The notes: generated by a model from the sequence alone, not told the origin. A stretch of 64,000 nucleotides of DNA from Chloroflexota bacterium (GCA_016219545.1 JACRMH010000043.1:20480-84479); one strand, 5' to 3'. Counted from the first letter of the stretch, positions 45,306 through 54,304 are shown. Made by a program: numbers and translations.

Positions 45306-45698
45306 ATGTATACCCTTGCCGTTCGCCGCGAATTTATTGCCCGCCATTTTCTGATTGGCGGAGATTGGGGACCAGAGAACTTTCTCAACTCACACCATTA
45401 CATCCTTGAACTTCAACTTGAAGGCCCGGAGTTGGATCAGCATGGGTATCTCGTAGACATTGTGGATGTGGAAAAACATCTTGATGAAGTCGTCGCCTAT
45501 TATAAGGATCAGACTTTGAATGAAAAACCTGAATTCGCGGGATTGAATCCATCCATTGAACATTTCTCCCGAATTTTATGCACGACCTTAAGTGAAAAGA
45601 TCAAGGCAAAGAATATTTCACAGATCAAAGTTGTATTGTGGGAACATGCGAATGCGTGGGCGGCATTTTCGGTCGAACGTCAAAAGTCAAAATTCTGA
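45306..45698 (+). CDS. 6-pyruvoyl-tetrahydropterin synthase-like protein, aberrant active site
   Basis: 130 residues, one T-fold domain. His14, His30 and His31 lie where zinc ligands occur, in ENFLNSHHY. In QueD the catalytic cysteine is four residues before the HGH motif; here that place is Glu24, and the first His of HGH is Asn28. EHANAWAAF near 120 matches the late Glu motif. So the reaction likely differs from standard PTPS or QueD. The last residues (VERQKSKF) come from a repeat. It lies 14 bp after the phosphatase gene. Confidence 0.82.
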   Translation: MYTLAVRREFIARHFLIGGDWGPENFLNSHHYILELQLEGPELDQHGYLVDIVDVEKHLDEVVAYYKDQTLNEKPEFAGLNPSIEHFSRILCTTLSEKIKAKNISQIKVVLWEHANAWAAFSVERQKSKF

Positions 45699-45720
45699 CC
45701 TTCAATATTTGACTTTTGAC
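45679..45720. repeat. Inverted repeat across the PTPS-like gene end
   Basis: Perfect 13-bp arms GTCAAAAGTCAAA (45679-45691) and TTTGACTTTTGAC (45708-45720), with the PTPS stop in the loop. The TTTTGACTTTTGAC unit also occurs in cydDC site C. Confidence 0.7.
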
Positions 45721-45727
45721 AAATTTC

Positions 45728-46783
45728 ATGAAAATCGGTCATGTAATTTACGGCTCCTTGAATACATTAAGCGGCGGATATTTATATGACCGGAAACTGG
45801 TCGAGTATCTGCGAGCGCAAGGGGACACTGTTGAAATCATCTCGATTCCGTGGCGGAGTTATGCCGCGCATTTGACCGATAACCTGACTTTTAGATTACC
45901 TCCTGATTTGGATATCCTTATTCAAGACGAACTTAACCATCCTTCACTAGTTGTTGCCAATTCCGGGAAACATCCGTATCCTGCGATTTCCATAGTCCAT
46001 CATTTGCGCTGTTCTGAGCTGCGCCTGAAATGGCAAAATGATCTTTACCGTATTGTTGAGAAGAAATACCTGAAAAGTGTAGATGGATTTATCTTCAATT
46101 CGCAAACCACTAAAAAAATAGTGAGTGAATTAATCGGAGATGCCAAGCCCTCATTTGTTGCTTATCCGCCAACAGACAGATTTGGGACAGGAGTGTCGGA
46201 ACAGGAAATTAAAGAGAGGGCGAACAGGGAACCATTCCGAATTTTATTTCTTGGAAATGTAATCGAACGCAAAGGTCTTCACACCCTAATAAATGCCCTG
46301 AGCAGTTTTCAAACATCAACTTGCACCCTAGACGTAGTCGGCTCTTTGAATTCTGATCCGAAATACGTACAAGCCATGCAGAGACAAGTGTCCTCGCTCG
46401 GACTTCAGTCTTCTGTAATCTTTCACGGTGCGCTGGATAATGATCCGCTTAAACAAATGTTGAGGCAGGCCCATGTGCTGATCGTCCCATCTTCTTATGA
46501 AGGCTTTGGGATTGTGTACCTTGAAGGCATGGCGTTTGGTCTGCCCGCGATTGGAACCACTGCCGGCGCGGCGTCTGAGATCATTGCGGATGGTGAGACG
46601 GGTTATCTGATTGCGCCGGATGATTCAAAAATGCTAGCGGAGCGAATCTCATTACTTGCAAATGATCGCAGTTTGTTGGCAAAAATGTCCATCAATGCGG
46701 CGAGACGGTATAGTCAACAACCCAAGTGGGAACAGACCGCGAGTCAGATCCGCGAATTTCTTATCAAACAATTGAGAAAATAA
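45728..46783 (+). CDS. GT4-family glycosyltransferase
   Basis: 351 residues from ATG 45728 (MKIGHVIYGSLNTLSGGYLYDRKL). A GT-B fold: acceptor-side N-terminal half with GGYLYDRKLV, then Glycos_transf_1 features FLGNVIERKGLHTLI, SSYEGFGIVYLEGMAFGLPAIG (E-x7-E donor-phosphate motif). Donor and acceptor cannot be told. It lies 29 bp after the PTPS-like gene and 1 bp before the methyltransferase gene. Confidence 0.87.
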   Translation: MKIGHVIYGSLNTLSGGYLYDRKLVEYLRAQGDTVEIISIPWRSYAAHLTDNLTFRLPPDLDILIQDELNHPSLVVANSGKHPYPAISIVHHLRCSELRLKWQNDLYRIVEKKYLKSVDGFIFNSQTTKKIVSELIGDAKPSFVAYPPTDRFGTGVSEQEIKERANREPFRILFLGNVIERKGLHTLINALSSFQTSTCTLDVVGSLNSDPKYVQAMQRQVSSLGLQSSVIFHGALDNDPLKQMLRQAHVLIVPSSYEGFGIVYLEGMAFGLPAIGTTAGAASEIIADGETGYLIAPDDSKMLAERISLLANDRSLLAKMSINAARRYSQQPKWEQTASQIREFLIKQLRK

Positions 46784-46784
46784 T

Positions 46785-47663
46785 ATGGAATTTTCCTTTC
46801 CCCATTACCTGCTTTCCAAGCAAAGCGTGGACGACCGCGCGCTTAATCGAACCGTGCTTGATTCACTAAAGGCCAATTTGCCTGCCGCTCCAATTCGCAT
46901 TATCGAAATCGGGGCGGGGATCGGGACCATGCTGGTGCGCCTATTGCGCTGGGATGTGATCACAAAGGCCGATTATGTGTTGGTGGATGAGATGGGCGAG
47001 AACATTGAATCTGCCAAGGAGTGGATCCCACTTTGGGCAGGCGAATCAGGCCTGACCGTGGAAAGAATCGCGGAGAATCAACTTCGGGCCTTCGATCGGG
47101 CTCGTGATGTCCGCATCCACTTTGAGCGTGGGGACGTTTTCGATTTCATCCAAAAGAAACCTGCGCCTGCTGACCTGTTGATCGCGCACGCGTTTTTGGA
47201 TTTGCTGCCGATGCCTGAAAGTATGCCGAAGCTGCTTGCGCTTACGAAAGATCTGGCGTGGCTGACGATCAATTTCGATGGCGTGACTTCGCTCGAGCCA
47301 GCGATTGATGCGGCGCTGGATGAACAGATCGAGCGGTTGTATCACGAAACAATGGACGCACGCCCGACAGGAGGGGATAGCCGTGCAGGGCGGCATTTGT
47401 TCGACCACTTGCGGATGGCGGGCGCGAGTGTGCTTTCAGCAGGCGCATCTGATTGGGTGGTGCATTCTGTTGACGGAAAATATCCTGCAGATGAAGCTTA
47501 CTTCCTGTATTTCATTTTGCACTTCTTCGAAGAGTCACTCACAGGCAATGCTGAGTTAAACGCGGCGGATTTTGCCAGTTGGCTAAATGAACGCCGCGCG
47601 CAAATAGAACGCGGGGAGATGGTGTATATCGCTCATCAGATGGATTTTTTGGCGAGAGTATAA
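46785..47663 (+). CDS. SAM-dependent methyltransferase
   Basis: 292 residues. Motif I IIEIGAGIGTMLVRLL, acidic motif II VLVDEMGENIE, and DLLIAHAFLDLLP as motif IV. It follows the glycosyltransferase by 1 bp, so the two are co-translated. Probably methylates the product or intermediate of the cluster. The tail adds about 60 residues beyond the Rossmann core. Confidence 0.83.
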   Translation: MEFSFPHYLLSKQSVDDRALNRTVLDSLKANLPAAPIRIIEIGAGIGTMLVRLLRWDVITKADYVLVDEMGENIESAKEWIPLWAGESGLTVERIAENQLRAFDRARDVRIHFERGDVFDFIQKKPAPADLLIAHAFLDLLPMPESMPKLLALTKDLAWLTINFDGVTSLEPAIDAALDEQIERLYHETMDARPTGGDSRAGRHLFDHLRMAGASVLSAGASDWVVHSVDGKYPADEAYFLYFILHFFEESLTGNAELNAADFASWLNERRAQIERGEMVYIAHQMDFLARV

Positions 47664-47688
47664 TCAACCCAAAAACGTCGGAGCTTTC

Positions 47689-49455
47689 TTGAAACCATTT
47701 CAATTGATCTTTACCTATGCCCGGAAGTACAAACTGGCCTTGACCGTTACCGCCATCAGTATGTTAATGCTGGTCGGCGCACAACTGCTTATTCCGTGGA
47801 TCGTAAAATTGTTGATAACGGCTGTCACTGCACCCGACGCGACCATGGATGTGATGAGTTTGGTGCGTCAGTTGACGATCATTGTGCTGGTCGTTTACAT
47901 TGCCCGCGCAGGGTTACAGTTTCTGCGTTCCTATCTGGCGCATTTGGCGGGCTGGGGCGTAGTCGCCGATGTGCGCAAATATATTTACGAGCACATGCAG
48001 CGCCTGTCCCTGCGTTATTACGAAGATAAGCAAGTGGGGCAGTTGATGTCACGTGTCATCAATGACACTGAATTATTCGAACAGCTTATTTCGCACGCTC
48101 TGCCAGACATCATTGTTAATGCAATCACCTTTATCGGAGTGACGGCTGTATTACTAAGCTTGAATTGGAAATTGACTTTGCTCAGCACGATTCCAATCCC
48201 ATTAGTTCTGCTCTCTTTGCAAGTCTATGCCAAGCGGGTCCGCCCAGCTTTTCGCTACCGTCAGAAAGAACTCGGTGACTTGAACGCCATGCTCAACGAT
48301 AACCTTTCCGGCATCCGTGAGATCAAAGCCTTTACCCGTGAAGCAGAAGAAGCGGTCCGCATTGATGAGCGTATTGAAAGTTTCTACAGATCCAATCTGG
48401 TTGCGTTGAAATTAATGGCCACCTTTCAGCCCTTTGTGGATTTCACTTCATCCATCGGGACATTGATCGTGATCTTCTTTGGCGGAAGCCTGACATTACA
48501 AGGGATTCTTCCAGTGGCTGACCTGGTCGCGTTCTTTCTGTATCTTGAAATGTTCTATGCGCCGGTGAGAAACTTATCCAATGCGTGGGAAGCCATCCAA
48601 AGTTCCCTGGCAGGCGCGGACCGCGTAGCGGGATTGATGGCAGAGGATGAAGAGCCGCACAATGCTCCTGAGGCGGTGGCAATTACCGGTCAGATAAGAG
48701 GCGAGATCAATTTTGAGGATGTCAATTTTTCATACAATCCTGAAAATCCTGTGTTGGAAAATATCAACCTACATATTCCTGCGCGGTCTGTCGTAGCGTT
48801 GGTGGGTCCGACCGGAGTTGGCAAATCCACGCTGGTGAGTTTGATCCCGCGCTTCTATGATGTGACCGAGGGAATGATCACCCTCGATGGGCGGAATATT
48901 CAGGGGTATAAAATGGACAGCCTGCGCCAGCAGATCAGCATTGTGCTGCAGGACGTTTTTCTTTTTTATGGCACAGTGCGCGAAAATATATTATTTGGAA
49001 AGCCCGATGCAACTGAAGAAGATATGATCTTGGCTGCGCAGGCCGCGAACGCGCATGGCTTCATTATGCAATTGCCCGAAGGATATGACACAATGATCGG
49101 CGAGCGCGGTGTAAAACTCTCTGGCGGACAGAAGCAGAGGCTCTCTGTTGCGCGTGCAGTCTTGAAGGATGCGCCAATTCTGATTCTGGATGAAGCGACA
49201 TCGTCAGTTGATACAGAGACAGAAGTTCTCATTCAGCAGGCCTTGGAACGGTTGATGAAGGGACGTACAACGATCATCATCGCGCATCGCCTCTCGACTG
49301 TCCGCAATGCCGATAAGATCGTGGTTCTGGATGATAAGTCCATTTGCGAGATGGGTACGCACACTGAATTGATGAAACTCGAAAACGGTTTATATCGCCG
49401 TTTGTATTCGGTGCAGCGTGAAATACAGCCGATCATTTCGTTTGGAGTGAACTAA
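47689..49455 (+). CDS. ABC exporter, fused membrane and ATPase (MsbA-like)
   Basis: 588 residues, TTG start with GGAG upstream. Six membrane segments in the first 320 residues, then an ATPase with Walker A GPTGVGKST, signature LSGGQKQR, Walker B ILILDEATSSVD and the H-loop in IIAHRLS. A homodimeric lipid or drug exporter of the MsbA/LmrA type. It starts 25 bp after the methyltransferase gene and could export the cluster product, but it may be independent. Confidence 0.93.
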   Translation: MKPFQLIFTYARKYKLALTVTAISMLMLVGAQLLIPWIVKLLITAVTAPDATMDVMSLVRQLTIIVLVVYIARAGLQFLRSYLAHLAGWGVVADVRKYIYEHMQRLSLRYYEDKQVGQLMSRVINDTELFEQLISHALPDIIVNAITFIGVTAVLLSLNWKLTLLSTIPIPLVLLSLQVYAKRVRPAFRYRQKELGDLNAMLNDNLSGIREIKAFTREAEEAVRIDERIESFYRSNLVALKLMATFQPFVDFTSSIGTLIVIFFGGSLTLQGILPVADLVAFFLYLEMFYAPVRNLSNAWEAIQSSLAGADRVAGLMAEDEEPHNAPEAVAITGQIRGEINFEDVNFSYNPENPVLENINLHIPARSVVALVGPTGVGKSTLVSLIPRFYDVTEGMITLDGRNIQGYKMDSLRQQISIVLQDVFLFYGTVRENILFGKPDATEEDMILAAQAANAHGFIMQLPEGYDTMIGERGVKLSGGQKQRLSVARAVLKDAPILILDEATSSVDTETEVLIQQALERLMKGRTTIIIAHRLSTVRNADKIVVLDDKSICEMGTHTELMKLENGLYRRLYSVQREIQPIISFGVN

Positions 49456-49487
49456 GCGATACGATATTCTTGAGATAAATACTACAA

Positions 49488-49542
49488 AAGTATGAAGCCA
49501 CAAAGATGCATTTTTTCTTCGCATCTTTGTGGCTTCATACTT
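49488..49542. repeat. 22-bp-arm palindrome, probable terminator
   Basis: Twenty-two-base perfect arms (AAGTATGAAGCCACAAAGATGC) flank an 11-nt T-rich loop, 32 bp after the exporter stop. The CCACAAAG core recalls the repeat at 1718. Confidence 0.75.
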
Positions 49543-49631
49543 AGTTGCCCAAAGAATAAAATCTTAAGAATTATGTCACTTGGTAATCGATGGAGGAATG
49601 GCTATACTGACTAAAAAATCAGGAGGCCGGC

Positions 49632-50438
49632 ATGTGCGAATTCTGTACACAGCATGGGGAAGGCGAGAAGTGGTATCTCACCATGGAGAATTATTCAAAG
49701 GATCTGCTGGATCAGAATCAGCGCCGTAAATATGCGGCGGAGTTCCTGAATGGATTCGACAAGCGCGTGCCAAAGAGCCTCAAACAACTGGATATGATCC
49801 GCAAGACTCCGATGATGAAACTTGCAAAGCCTGCCTTGACCCACATGCAGAAGCAGGATCATTATGGTCAGGTCGTGCCGATGGAGGATGTGGAAAAGAT
49901 ATTTGGGATGGTGGAAGGCGCTGTACGCTTGCCCTGTGTTTGCCGGCGCGTGACCACTGGCAACATGAATGCGCGTTATTGCTACGGCTTGACGATGGAT
50001 AAAGAGTTGATGGATTCGCTGGATGACTCTTTCAGCCTGGAAACCCTCTCAAAAGAAGAAGCATTGGAGTCGATCCGCAAACTCGACAAGGAAGGGCTTG
50101 TCCATTCGGTGTGGACCTTCAAGACGCCCTTCATCGGCGGATTGTGCAACTGCGACCAGGATTGCATGGCATATCGCATTACCCATGCGAGCAAGGATTA
50201 CCCGGTCATGTTCCGCGCGGAATGGGTGGCGGCTGTCTCGCTGGATTCGTGCAATGGCTGCCGCTTATGTATGCGCCAATGTCAGTACGGGGCAATAAGA
50301 TATTCATCGAATAACAAAAAGGTAATGATCGACCCGACGGCCTGCTATGGTTGCGGAGCATGCCGCGCCTCCTGCAACAAAGATGCGATTGCCTTGCATC
50401 CGAGAGAAATGGTGAAAGAGGCGGCAGGATTGTATTAG
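49632..50438 (+). CDS. Multi-cysteine 4Fe-4S ferredoxin-like protein
   Basis: 268 residues; AGGAGG precedes the ATG. A C-terminal two-cluster ferredoxin domain (CNGCRLCMRQC at 204-214-ish and CYGCGACRASC about 28 residues later). The N-terminal part adds CEFC at 2-5, CVCRRVTTGNMNARYC near 96-111 and CNCDQDC near 175, so more than two clusters or a zinc site are possible. Likely carries electrons for an unknown redox partner; no partner gene is adjacent. A terminator follows. Confidence 0.78.
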   Translation: MCEFCTQHGEGEKWYLTMENYSKDLLDQNQRRKYAAEFLNGFDKRVPKSLKQLDMIRKTPMMKLAKPALTHMQKQDHYGQVVPMEDVEKIFGMVEGAVRLPCVCRRVTTGNMNARYCYGLTMDKELMDSLDDSFSLETLSKEEALESIRKLDKEGLVHSVWTFKTPFIGGLCNCDQDCMAYRITHASKDYPVMFRAEWVAAVSLDSCNGCRLCMRQCQYGAIRYSSNNKKVMIDPTACYGCGACRASCNKDAIALHPREMVKEAAGLY

Positions 50439-50461
50439 TGTGCGGCGATTGCTTATCATAT

Positions 50462-50502
50462 AAAACATCCCCGAGACAAGTTTTAATGTTCGGGGATGTT
50501 TT
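50462..50502. terminator. Bidirectional terminator
   Basis: AAAACATCCCCGA/TCGGGGATGTTTT stem with a 15-nt loop between convergent genes. Confidence 0.83.
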
Positions 50503-50519
50503 CGTTTAGCAACTTGTTA

Positions 50520-51152
50520 TTAAATCCACTTTAAGAAGCCGGCAAAAACAACGACACATAAGGCGTTGAACGCCCACAGTCCGCCAACCACTTGCAGTTT
50601 TTGTTTGAACTCATTCATATCGAACACCCAGAAGGCAAAGACGAAGAACCACAGGTAGCCGAAGATGAAGATCAACAGGGGAGCGCCGCGGTTCCACCAT
50701 GCCCAATCCCAGGTCAATGCGTGGGCTGAGTTGAGGAAGTATTCAATGAAGACTGAAAACGCGGAACCGCCAATCGCCACCGCCCAGCGGTTATTGATAC
50801 CAAGATATTTGAAATTCTTATCGGGATGCAGCATTTTGGTCCAGATGATGCCGGCCACGGCAAACATGAACATCGTTTCGATATTTAACCCGACAAAGAT
50901 CAGGAATGCACTGGGTCCCGGTTCCCCCCAAATGGGTGCATATCCTGTGAAACGCAAAACGAGACCGTTGACGATCTCGTTGAACCAGTCTGCGCCCCAA
51001 AAGGCCAGCCCCGCCAGGATCAAATTCCAATTGCGTTTCTCGGCTTCCACGGTGTAAACATAGAAGACGAAAGCCAGCAGGGGAATCACGTACCATTGGA
51101 AATTACTTCCGTCGCGCAAACGTGCCAGTGCTTGTAATGCATAATCGCTCAT
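50520..51152 (-). CDS. Polytopic membrane protein, unknown
   Basis: 210 residues from ATG 51152 (MSDYALQALARLRDGSNFQW), with GGAGG before it; a longer frame to 51236 lacks one. Six membrane segments, Trp-rich (WDWAWWNRGAPLL, WGADWFNEIVNGLVLRF). Conserved polar residues within helices (FNEI, NIETM, EYFLNSAH) suggest a metal or proton site, but I do not recognise the family. Confidence 0.7.
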   Translation of the reverse strand: MSDYALQALARLRDGSNFQWYVIPLLAFVFYVYTVEAEKRNWNLILAGLAFWGADWFNEIVNGLVLRFTGYAPIWGEPGPSAFLIFVGLNIETMFMFAVAGIIWTKMLHPDKNFKYLGINNRWAVAIGGSAFSVFIEYFLNSAHALTWDWAWWNRGAPLLIFIFGYLWFFVFAFWVFDMNEFKQKLQVVGGLWAFNALCVVVFAGFLKWI

Positions 51153-51315
51153 GGTGCCCTCCGGTTTTGGATTTGTGCCAAGTATAGAACGGAATTTTAT
51201 TATTGGGTATGGCGGGGCAGGGGAGTGTCCACCCATTAACCATTACACGATATTCACAACGACTTATAATGGTTTCACGTCTCGCCTTCCCAACATCTTC
51301 AATGGAGATCATCAA

Positions 51316-52701
51316 ATGAATAAGAACTATCCACTCGTTTTTCTATTGGTTCTGATGTTAACAGCCTGTAACCTTCCAGCGCAAAATACGAATGTGGATA
51401 CACCAATTCCTCCCACTCAAAGTCAAAGTGGACCTGTGCAAATCCTCAGTCCGCAAAGCGGGGCGAACCTTCCTGCGGGGCCGGTCACGATCCAGTTTAC
51501 AGCCACAGGCGGTCCCTTCGTTGAGGCAGACCTGTCAGTTGATGGTGCGCCAGTTGCATTCATTGCGCAGGATGGGACTTCGACATCAATTTCTGGAGCT
51601 CTTGTTTGGAATCAGCCAACAGCCGGTTCGCATACATTGACAGTTGTGGCGCTCACACTAAACAAGGAAGTGCTGTCCACTTCGGTGCAGGTTACGGTTG
51701 AAGGGGCTGGTGGGGTGGGGCAGAACTCCAGCGGAGGTCAAACCCCAACAGCGCAACCAACTCAGGATGCGGGTCTTGAAGCGGCGCGTCAGCGCGTCAT
51801 CCAAATATTGCACGATACCTATGGAATCACCGTCACCGATCCGCCTGTAGGCCGAAAATTGCGCCAGGGCGTCACTACTGATCCGTGGACGTCGGCTGTT
51901 TATTATAAAGACTGGTTTATCAACGTATCCATCTATCCCGATGGCAGGGAGATAGATTACGCCTATCCTTTGAATTATTCAGATCCCCAAGCTCTTTCAA
52001 ATGTAATGAAGCCCGGAGATAAGCCAGTCCCCATGTGTCGTCCGAGCGGCGTCATTAAACTACTGGTTGTCTTTGTGGATTATCAAAACCTGGTTGTGAC
52101 ACAGCAGGAGGCGCTTGACTCGTTGACCCAAGCGGTTGACCAGATCAATGGCAGATACCTGGAAGCTTCGCAGGCTGTGGGATTATCAAGCCCCATCATG
52201 GAATTACAAGCGACGGGCGCCTATCTTTCTTCGCCACCAGCTACACTCGATCTGTTGCTAACACCAGAGTTGATTCGAAAATCAACAGGCATTGACCCAT
52301 CCCAATATGACATCCTTGTGCAGGTGGATTTGGATGCAAATGACACTTCAGGTCTGATCAAGAGAACCGGCTCTTATGGCTTTGATGGAGGAGGCTGTAT
52401 CCCTTCTCCAAACGAAGTCCATATGTGGATCGCCATTTCACAAAAAGACCAGCTTTCCATCAGCGCAAGTGAGCCGCGTCTGGTCAACACTTTGGGACAT
52501 GAGATCCTGCATACGATGGGCTATCCCATCGGGTTGACCGGACTGCATGAATGGGTCTGCGGTGACGGGACTCAGGCCGATGGCACCGACCAATGCGACC
52601 AAAATAACCTGCCGACCCTCATGATGGGCTGGACAGATACAGACGGCGATGGAGTTGTGGAGATTTTGGATACCACGCCTTATGGTTTGCAGTCGCCCTA
52701 G
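51316..52701 (+). CDS. Lipoprotein zinc metallopeptidase-like, Ig-like N-terminal domain
   Basis: 461 residues from ATG 51316 (MNKNYPLVFLLVLMLTAC, lipobox Cys18). An Ig-like module (PQSGANLPAGPVTIQFTATGGP... SVQVTVEG) lies at about 35-135, a disordered linker to 160, then a region ending with HEILHTMGYP (HExxH zinc motif) and late LHEWVCGDG. A DTDGDGVVEILDTTPYG calcium-type loop closes the protein. Probably a cell-surface peptidase with unusual ligand set; the third zinc ligand is not certain. Confidence 0.73.
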   Translation: MNKNYPLVFLLVLMLTACNLPAQNTNVDTPIPPTQSQSGPVQILSPQSGANLPAGPVTIQFTATGGPFVEADLSVDGAPVAFIAQDGTSTSISGALVWNQPTAGSHTLTVVALTLNKEVLSTSVQVTVEGAGGVGQNSSGGQTPTAQPTQDAGLEAARQRVIQILHDTYGITVTDPPVGRKLRQGVTTDPWTSAVYYKDWFINVSIYPDGREIDYAYPLNYSDPQALSNVMKPGDKPVPMCRPSGVIKLLVVFVDYQNLVVTQQEALDSLTQAVDQINGRYLEASQAVGLSSPIMELQATGAYLSSPPATLDLLLTPELIRKSTGIDPSQYDILVQVDLDANDTSGLIKRTGSYGFDGGGCIPSPNEVHMWIAISQKDQLSISASEPRLVNTLGHEILHTMGYPIGLTGLHEWVCGDGTQADGTDQCDQNNLPTLMMGWTDTDGDGVVEILDTTPYGLQSP

Positions 52702-52913
52702 GCAGAAGGCTCGGGGTAGGGGAGTTTGTCTGCCGAGTCAAAAATGGGATGACGACTGCAAATTCCAGCCCCTCTTCCAATCCTGTTCACCTAATCTTTT
52801 AAGTTCATCTTATTTTTTGAAGCCTGTGTGACAATACGGTGGGGGAGGTGCTTTGGTTTTCAATAACTTTGTTTTCTCTCTTATGCTTTCGATAAGTACT
52901 ATTATCAAAAACA

Positions 52914-52941
52914 TTGACAATCTACAATTATTTCGTATAAT
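52914..52941 (+). promoter_or_regulatory. Consensus sigma70 promoter, leaderless
   Basis: TTGACA (52914-52919), 16-bp spacer, TATAAT (52936-52941): both boxes are perfect. The ATG of the recombinase lies 7 nt later, the expected transcription start. Confidence 0.8.
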
Positions 52942-52948
52942 GATCCCC

Positions 52949-53965
52949 ATGGCAAAGGAAACAGACTCTCCATTGATGATCTCGGATGCAATGAACAACT
53001 ACGTTGATGTAGTGAAGCTCTCCCGCAGTGAACACACAGCGCGTGCGTATAAAAACGCTCTCAAAATTTTCAGTGAAGTTCTCACAGAAAAACATCTCGA
53101 CCCCCACTCCACCCCTATTGAAGAACTTACAGAAGACCTGATCTCTCCGATGGCTGGCTATCTCAAAGTCTTTGCGCCAGCCACAGAGCAATTGCACTTG
53201 CAGGCTGTCAAAGGCTTCTACGAGTATGTTGATTCGGAGCGCCTCGCAGACATCAATCAATCGCGTGTGCGCGTGCTTATACGACAGCGTTCACGCCGCC
53301 CCGGCATTCGCTTCCCGCAGTTCCCCGCAGAAGATATTGAAACCCTTTTGGCTAAAGTTGAGGACGCTGAGAACTTGATTGCGCCTGCGGTAGACGAAGA
53401 ACAAGCAAACGCTAAACTACGCGCAGTTCGCGATACAGCCTTTTTGCTCACTTTAGCCGACACCGGACTTCGTGTGCATGAGGCTTGCAATCTGAGGCGC
53501 GGCGACATTGACTGGAACGAACAACGCGCCGTAGTCATCGGTAAAGGTGATAAGCAGGCCGTTGTCCGCTTTACTTCAAGGGCGCTTCAAGCCATCAAAA
53601 ATTATCTGTCGCTTCGTGCCGCGCTGGATGGCAGTTCAGGAAAACAACTGACCTCCCTGCCCCTCTTTGCGCGTCACGATAAAGGCGCCGGCAAAAAAAT
53701 AAAACCCATAACGCCCACTACAGGACGCAACATCGTGAAGGAACGGGTAGAACAATTTTTGGGAAAAGAAATGGTCGGTAAGATCACCCCGCATTCCTTC
53801 CGCCATTATTTTGTCACTTCAGTATTGCGCGGTTCCGGCAACCTCAAATTGGCACAGGAACTTGCACGGCATTCAAATATTCAGGTCACACAGAGGTACG
53901 CTCACCTCTCCAATGACGAGCTCGATAAGGCATATTTGGAGATATTCGAGAAGAAGCCAAAATAA
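52949..53965 (+). CDS. Tyrosine recombinase/integrase (XerC/D-like)
   Basis: 338 residues from ATG 52949 (MAKETDSPLMISDAM); longer in-frame starts lie upstream of or within the promoter. SAM-like N-terminal DNA-binding domain (about 10-105), catalytic domain with first Arg in DTGLRVHEACNL, Lys in VIGKGDKQAVV, HxxR in HSFRHYF, late His in LARHSNIQ and nucleophile Tyr in TQRYAHLS. All catalytic residues are intact. It may resolve chromosome dimers or move an element; no attachment site was seen. Confidence 0.9.
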   Translation: MAKETDSPLMISDAMNNYVDVVKLSRSEHTARAYKNALKIFSEVLTEKHLDPHSTPIEELTEDLISPMAGYLKVFAPATEQLHLQAVKGFYEYVDSERLADINQSRVRVLIRQRSRRPGIRFPQFPAEDIETLLAKVEDAENLIAPAVDEEQANAKLRAVRDTAFLLTLADTGLRVHEACNLRRGDIDWNEQRAVVIGKGDKQAVVRFTSRALQAIKNYLSLRAALDGSSGKQLTSLPLFARHDKGAGKKIKPITPTTGRNIVKERVEQFLGKEMVGKITPHSFRHYFVTSVLRGSGNLKLAQELARHSNIQVTQRYAHLSNDELDKAYLEIFEKKPK

Positions 53966-54070
53966 TATTCCTTGCTCAAATGCATGATCAGGATGAATTA
54001 TTTTTTCAATCCCCCTCCCCTGCCCCGCACAAAAGATATTTTTTCATCTCATCGAAAACGGAAAAAAGAA

Positions 54071-54304
54071 ATGAACAACTCACCCTCCGAACAACCTGGA
54101 AATCCTTTACATGGCATCACGTTGGAAGTGCTCCTCACCCATTTGGTGGAGCAGTATGGCTGGGAGGAACTTGGAAGCCGTATTACCATCAAATGCTTTA
54201 CAGATAACCCAAGTATCAAATCCAGTTTGAAATTTCTAAGAAGGACACCTTGGGCGAGAAAAAAAGTTGAAGAGTTGTATATAAAGTCCATCAAGCAGAT
54301 GTAA
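54071..54304 (+). CDS. VF530-family DNA-binding-like small protein
   Basis: 77 residues from ATG 54071 ([18 protein letters not shown]); the upstream frame has no ribosome site. The sequence [50 protein letters not shown] is typical of VF530/DUF2132 proteins, small helical proteins found in many bacteria. Their exact role is unknown. Precedes tRNA-Gln on the opposite strand. Confidence 0.85.
   Translation: MNNSPSEQPGNPLHGITLEVLLTHLVEQYGWEELGSRITIKCFTDNPSIKSSLKFLRRTPWARKKVEELYIKSIKQM

Noticed and set aside
47656..47664. TATAAT just before the ABC exporter gene at 47689
   Set aside because: It overlaps the methyltransferase stop (GTA TAA T) and the exporter has a GGAG ribosome site; may be chance.
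52949..53965. Integrative element around the tyrosine recombinase
   Set aside because: The tRNA-Gln gene lies nearby, but I saw no att-like direct repeat of the tRNA end and no element genes.
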